Of a stretch of 16,557 bases of DNA, positions 14,248 through 16,557 are shown piece after piece. Each line of letters opens with the position of its first letter. Position 1 is the stretch's first letter. Position numbers and translations under genes: made by a program. The notes below the pieces were generated by a model. The model did no database searches. It saw only the letters and a program-made list of their open reading frames with translations, and was not told the origin of the DNA. This stretch comes from Candidatus Nomurabacteria bacterium (GTDB lineage Bacteria; Patescibacteriota; Minisyncoccia; Phycocordibacterales; UBA2100): contig CALRIB010000011.1 in assembly GCA_943359705.1 (NCBI GenBank), positions 1-16,557 on the forward strand, given 5' to 3'.

Positions 14248-14323
14248 TTGCAAAAATACTGAGGGCGTAGCGTACTGCAGCCGGGGGTTGCAGAGATGAA
14301 GGGAAGTGGCACTATGGCCTGAT

Positions 14324-14935
14324 ATGGGAAAATACATCATCGGAGGAATTATTGTTATCTTGGCTCTCTTTAGCGGTTATTACCTTCTAAAATCCCCGGG
14401 CACCGCTACCCCCGACGACGGTCAGCCAACTCAGCAGCCCATGGCTATCGCCACCAGCACCTACGCCACGACCACCTTCTCGGTCGTCTACCCCTCCAAC
14501 TTCAGCGTCAACGATCAGTACGCCTACGACCAGTTCGGCCCGAAGAAACTCATCCACGGCGTGAGCTTTACCATCCCTATGTCGATGGCGACCGGCACCA
14601 ACCTCTCCTCCGACACGCATCTCTCCGTCGAATCACTTCCACGCGCTAAGAACTGCACGGGTGACATCTACATTCAGGACAACGTGAAAGCGCAGAGCGT
14701 GACCGAGGGCGGCGTCGACTATTCCGTTGCGTCCACCAGCGGCGCGGGCGCGGGCAACTTCTACGAAGAGCAAGTCTTCGCACTCTCCGCATCGAAGCCC
14801 TGCATCGGCGTCCGGTACTTCATACACTCGACCAACATCGGCAACTATCCGGAAGGCGCCGTGACCGCATTCGATAAGGACGCGCTCATCTCAGCATTCG
14901 ACACGATTCGTCGCTCGCTCACGCTGACGCAGTAG
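14324..14935 (+). CDS. Single-helix anchored protein of unknown function, 203 residues
   Basis: N-terminal helix (about 4-22), a Pro/Thr/Gln-rich linker (24-42), then an extracytoplasmic domain starting FSVVYPSNFSVN. Two cysteines (C111 and C160) could form a disulfide. The YPxxF opening recalls small PsbP- or DcrB-like domains, but this is only an impression and I assign no family. ATG 14324 gives a typical anchor start; GTG 14306 would add six residues. No Shine-Dalgarno sequence is visible. The terminator upstream implies its own promoter in the 14248-14323 gap, where TATGGC 5 bases before the ATG is the only weak candidate. Confidence 0.75.
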   Translation: MGKYIIGGIIVILALFSGYYLLKSPGTATPDDGQPTQQPMAIATSTYATTTFSVVYPSNFSVNDQYAYDQFGPKKLIHGVSFTIPMSMATGTNLSSDTHLSVESLPRAKNCTGDIYIQDNVKAQSVTEGGVDYSVASTSGAGAGNFYEEQVFALSASKPCIGVRYFIHSTNIGNYPEGAVTAFDKDALISAFDTIRRSLTLTQ

Positions 14936-14941
14936 GTGGTG

Positions 14942-14947
14942 TATAAT
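14942..14947 (+). promoter_or_regulatory. Consensus -10 box of the small basic protein / tspO unit
   Basis: A perfect TATAAT lies 6 bases after the previous stop codon and ends 9 bases before ATG 14957. There is no Shine-Dalgarno sequence between them. Confidence 0.7.
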
Positions 14948-14956
14948 CACCCCACT

Positions 14957-15070
14957 ATGGCAAAACGAAAATCGCAGGACATAAAGCCGAAGAAGAGCCG
15001 TTCACGCAAGACCAAAAAGCGTTTGGAAGCCAAGCGCGTCATGCTCGAGAAAAAGGGCTACAAGTGGTAA
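14957..15070 (+). CDS. 37-residue highly basic small protein
   Basis: Encodes MAKRKSQDIKPKKSRSRKTK and then KRLEAKRVMLEKKGYKW. Seventeen of 37 residues are Lys or Arg and only three are acidic, giving a net charge near +14. It therefore probably binds nucleic acid, either as a small ribosome-associated or a nucleoid protein; I do not recognise a family. Evidence that it is a gene: a perfect TATAAT box 9 bases upstream, a start with MAKRK as in many small ribosomal proteins, a clean stop, and 7 bases of overlap with the possible GTG start of tspO, which implies co-translation. Confidence 0.65.
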   Translation: MAKRKSQDIKPKKSRSRKTKKRLEAKRVMLEKKGYKW

Positions 15071-15468
15071 CCGTGGACACGTACGGGTGGTACCAAACTC
15101 TCATAAAGCCCGCGTGGGCCCCGCCCGCCTTCGTGTTCGGTCCCGTATGGACGGTTCTCTATATCATCATTGCCGTCACGTTCGGCACCGTTTTCTATAA
15201 AGCGTCGACCGGGGCTTTGCCGCGTCTCGTGGCTCTTCCGTTCGCTCTCAATCTCGTTTTCAATCTCGCGTTCACTCCCATTCAGTTTGGCCTTCAGAAC
15301 AATCTCCTCGCCGCCGCCGATGTGCTCCTCGTGCTCGGGACGCTCATATGGGCGCTCGCGGCTATCTACCCGCACCAAAAGTGGCTTGCCCTGGCCAACA
15401 TCCCGTACCTCCTCTGGGTCTGCTTCGCCACAGTCCTCCAGCTGACAGTGACCTACCTCAATTTCTAG
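15064..15468 (+). CDS. tspO: TspO/MBR-family membrane protein
   Basis: Tryptophan-rich sensory protein with five predicted helices in about 134 residues, slightly shorter than usual. Family signatures: WYQTLIKPAWAPP (9-21), FGPVWTVLYI, ALNLVFNLAFTPIQFGLQN, and PYLLWVCFATVLQLTVTYLNF at the end. Bacterial homologues bind porphyrins and take part in stress responses or porphyrin handling. Two GTG codons could start it, 15064 (overlapping the small basic protein gene by 7 bases) and 15073 (3 bases after that stop). Either way it is probably translated from the upstream gene's transcript. A short GCCTC/GAGGC hairpin overlaps the stop but lacks a T run. Confidence 0.95.
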   Translation: MVTVDTYGWYQTLIKPAWAPPAFVFGPVWTVLYIIIAVTFGTVFYKASTGALPRLVALPFALNLVFNLAFTPIQFGLQNNLLAAADVLLVLGTLIWALAAIYPHQKWLALANIPYLLWVCFATVLQLTVTYLNF

Positions 15469-15556
15469 CCTCAGGGAGGCCTGGATGATCTCGTGCGATG
15501 CAGAACATGAGGATTCGCTGAAAGAATTAGACACTCCGCGCGTCTCACACAGTACA

Positions 15557-15565
15557 TGGTACGAT
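15557..15565 (+). promoter_or_regulatory. Extended -10 promoter of the DUF4349-like gene
   Basis: TGG-TACGAT (TGn plus a 4/6 match to TATAAT) ends 7 bases before ATG 15573. It is the only promoter-like signal I see in the 104-base gap after tspO. Confidence 0.5.
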
Positions 15566-15572
15566 TCCCGGT

Positions 15573-16557
15573 ATGACCGATGACCAACCAATGCTCGGAA
15601 GCTGGCGCGCTCGCCGCGTCTCGTGGCTTACTATCGGGCTTGCGCTCCTTGCCGTGGGTACCTTCCTCGCCATCAGTAATCCCGGAAGATACTACGCGAC
15701 TACGGGCGTGATGATGGAATCGGGAGGCGGGTATGCCAAAGCTGTCCCGCCGATGGCCGCAGGTAGGCCCACGCGCGATGCGAGCGTATCCAATGGTGCC
15801 GTACAAGGCTCGGCGCCGTCCACGTACTATCCCGATAGATACCCGCAGCCGTATTACGACCCCAATGTCCCGGTTACCGACACCCGCGAATTTCTCAAAG
15901 TAAATTACAACGCCTCTATGCAGACCCGCGATGTGCAGGGCCTCACAAAGCGCGTGGAGACCACCGTGCGCGGCTACGACGGTCGCATCGATCAGGAATC
16001 AAGTTCACCCCAATACGGCTACGTGAGCTTCGTGGTGCCGATGAGTAAGTACGAAGCGTTCCGCGACGAGCTCGAGGGCTTGGTGGGCAGCAGATTCCTC
16101 ACCGTCAATATTTCTTCGCAAAACCTCTTGCCGCAAAAGCAGAGCATCGAAGAGCAGCAGAAGCAGGCAGACACTACGCTTGCCGATTACACGGCCGCCA
16201 GACAAAAAGTCGTGAGCGCGCATGCGAGCACGGCCAAATCGCTGCAATCGCAGATCGATGCGGACACGCAAACGCTCGTGTCGCTGCGTGCGCAAACTCA
16301 GACCTACGATATCCAAGTGCAGATACAATCGGTATCCAACGACCTCACCTCACTCAAAGCGCAGCTCGCCAATGAAAATGCATCCTACTCGGCACGCCTC
16401 AGTAATGCGGATGAGAATATCAAGTACGCCAAAGATTGGCAGAAGGCCGTGAAGACGCAAGACCAGGCGCTACTCGACAACGTCGCGACCGTCTCCGGCT
16501 CCGTATCCATCCAGTGGGTGAGCCTCTGGCAAATGCTCCAGCTCTACCTACCCGGCT
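15573..16557 (+). CDS. DUF4349-like membrane protein, C-terminus cut by right edge
   Basis: At least 328 residues. One N-terminal helix (about 18-34) is followed by a Pro/Tyr/Ser-rich linker (45-100), then a domain starting DTREFLKVNYNASMQTRDVQ with TVRGYDGRIDQES and YVSFVVPMSKYEAFRDEL, the layout of DUF4349 proteins. A long Gln/Ala-rich helical segment (about 190-300) is probably a coiled coil. The visible end, VSLWQMLQLYLPG, looks like the approach to the second membrane helix that DUF4349 proteins carry. The family has no established function that I can state with confidence. ATG 15573 is 7 bases after an extended -10 box and has no Shine-Dalgarno sequence. Confidence 0.82.
   Translation, partial: MTDDQPMLGSWRARRVSWLTIGLALLAVGTFLAISNPGRYYATTGVMMESGGGYAKAVPPMAAGRPTRDASVSNGAVQGSAPSTYYPDRYPQPYYDPNVPVTDTREFLKVNYNASMQTRDVQGLTKRVETTVRGYDGRIDQESSSPQYGYVSFVVPMSKYEAFRDELEGLVGSRFLTVNISSQNLLPQKQSIEEQQKQADTTLADYTAARQKVVSAHASTAKSLQSQIDADTQTLVSLRAQTQTYDIQVQIQSVSNDLTSLKAQLANENASYSARLSNADENIKYAKDWQKAVKTQDQALLDNVATVSGSVSIQWVSLWQMLQLYLPG

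Noticed and set aside
15469..15572. Possible small gene in the tspO-DUF4349 gap
   Set aside because: Only a 5-bp hairpin at the tspO stop and the extended -10 box are visible. I see no frame with a credible start and length.
1..16557. Recoded TGA (Gly) as in some CPR lineages
   Set aside because: TGA ends several genes, for example the ABC permease at 4061-4063 and the oxidase at 11608-11610, and no gene contains in-frame TGA.

Overview
The window looks like a chromosomal segment of a Patescibacteria (CPR) bacterium, most likely of the Parcubacteria/Paceibacteria group. This is an inference. It rests on surface proteins that combine a Cys-rich mini-motif, a peptidoglycan-binding domain and TIG domains, on many single-helix membrane-anchored proteins of unknown function, on near absence of Shine-Dalgarno sequences, and on small palindromic and hairpin repeats of a kind I associate with these genomes. 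G+C looks moderately high by eye. TGA is used as an ordinary stop, so the code is the standard bacterial one. I see no rRNA, tRNA, CRISPR array, insertion sequence or phage gene. No gene-free stretch exceeds about 200 bases.

Layout. Positions 1-623 (-) hold an aldo/keto reductase cut by the left edge. A secreted peptidoglycan-binding/TIG/PKD-like protein diverges from it (699-2426). An ABC-2 exporter pair follows (2512-4063), then a convergent 509-residue protein of unknown function (4055-5584, -). A secreted GH18 glycosidase (5621-6817) diverges from that gene. The translational GTPase gene typA (6949-8733) follows, preceded by a recoded and interrupted copy of its own first 14 codons. Next come a bulged terminator and a hairpin repeat, then a four-helix membrane protein, an anchored protein of unknown function and an anchored alpha/beta hydrolase (8935-11490). 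A second copy of the hairpin repeat separates the hydrolase from a convergent FAD-linked oxidase (11608-13200, -). msrB (13259-13654) diverges from the oxidase. Two anchored small proteins follow (13700-14935) with a perfect terminator between them, then a 37-residue very basic protein overlapping tspO (14957-15468), and a DUF4349-type membrane protein that runs off the right edge.

Themes. Many products act in or outside the membrane: surface binding protein, exporter, GH18, anchored hydrolase, anchored oxidase, TspO, DUF4349. MsrB, the FAD oxidase, the aldo/keto reductase and TspO suggest redox and stress handling, but nothing in the sequence ties them into one pathway. Several genes have a clear -10 box only 6-10 bases before the start codon, which predicts leaderless mRNAs and helps decide several starts.

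The three observations most worth following are the typA 5' duplication with its 20-bp palindrome, the pair of hairpin repeats whose arms differ between copies yet stay self-complementary, and the leaderless promoter pattern.
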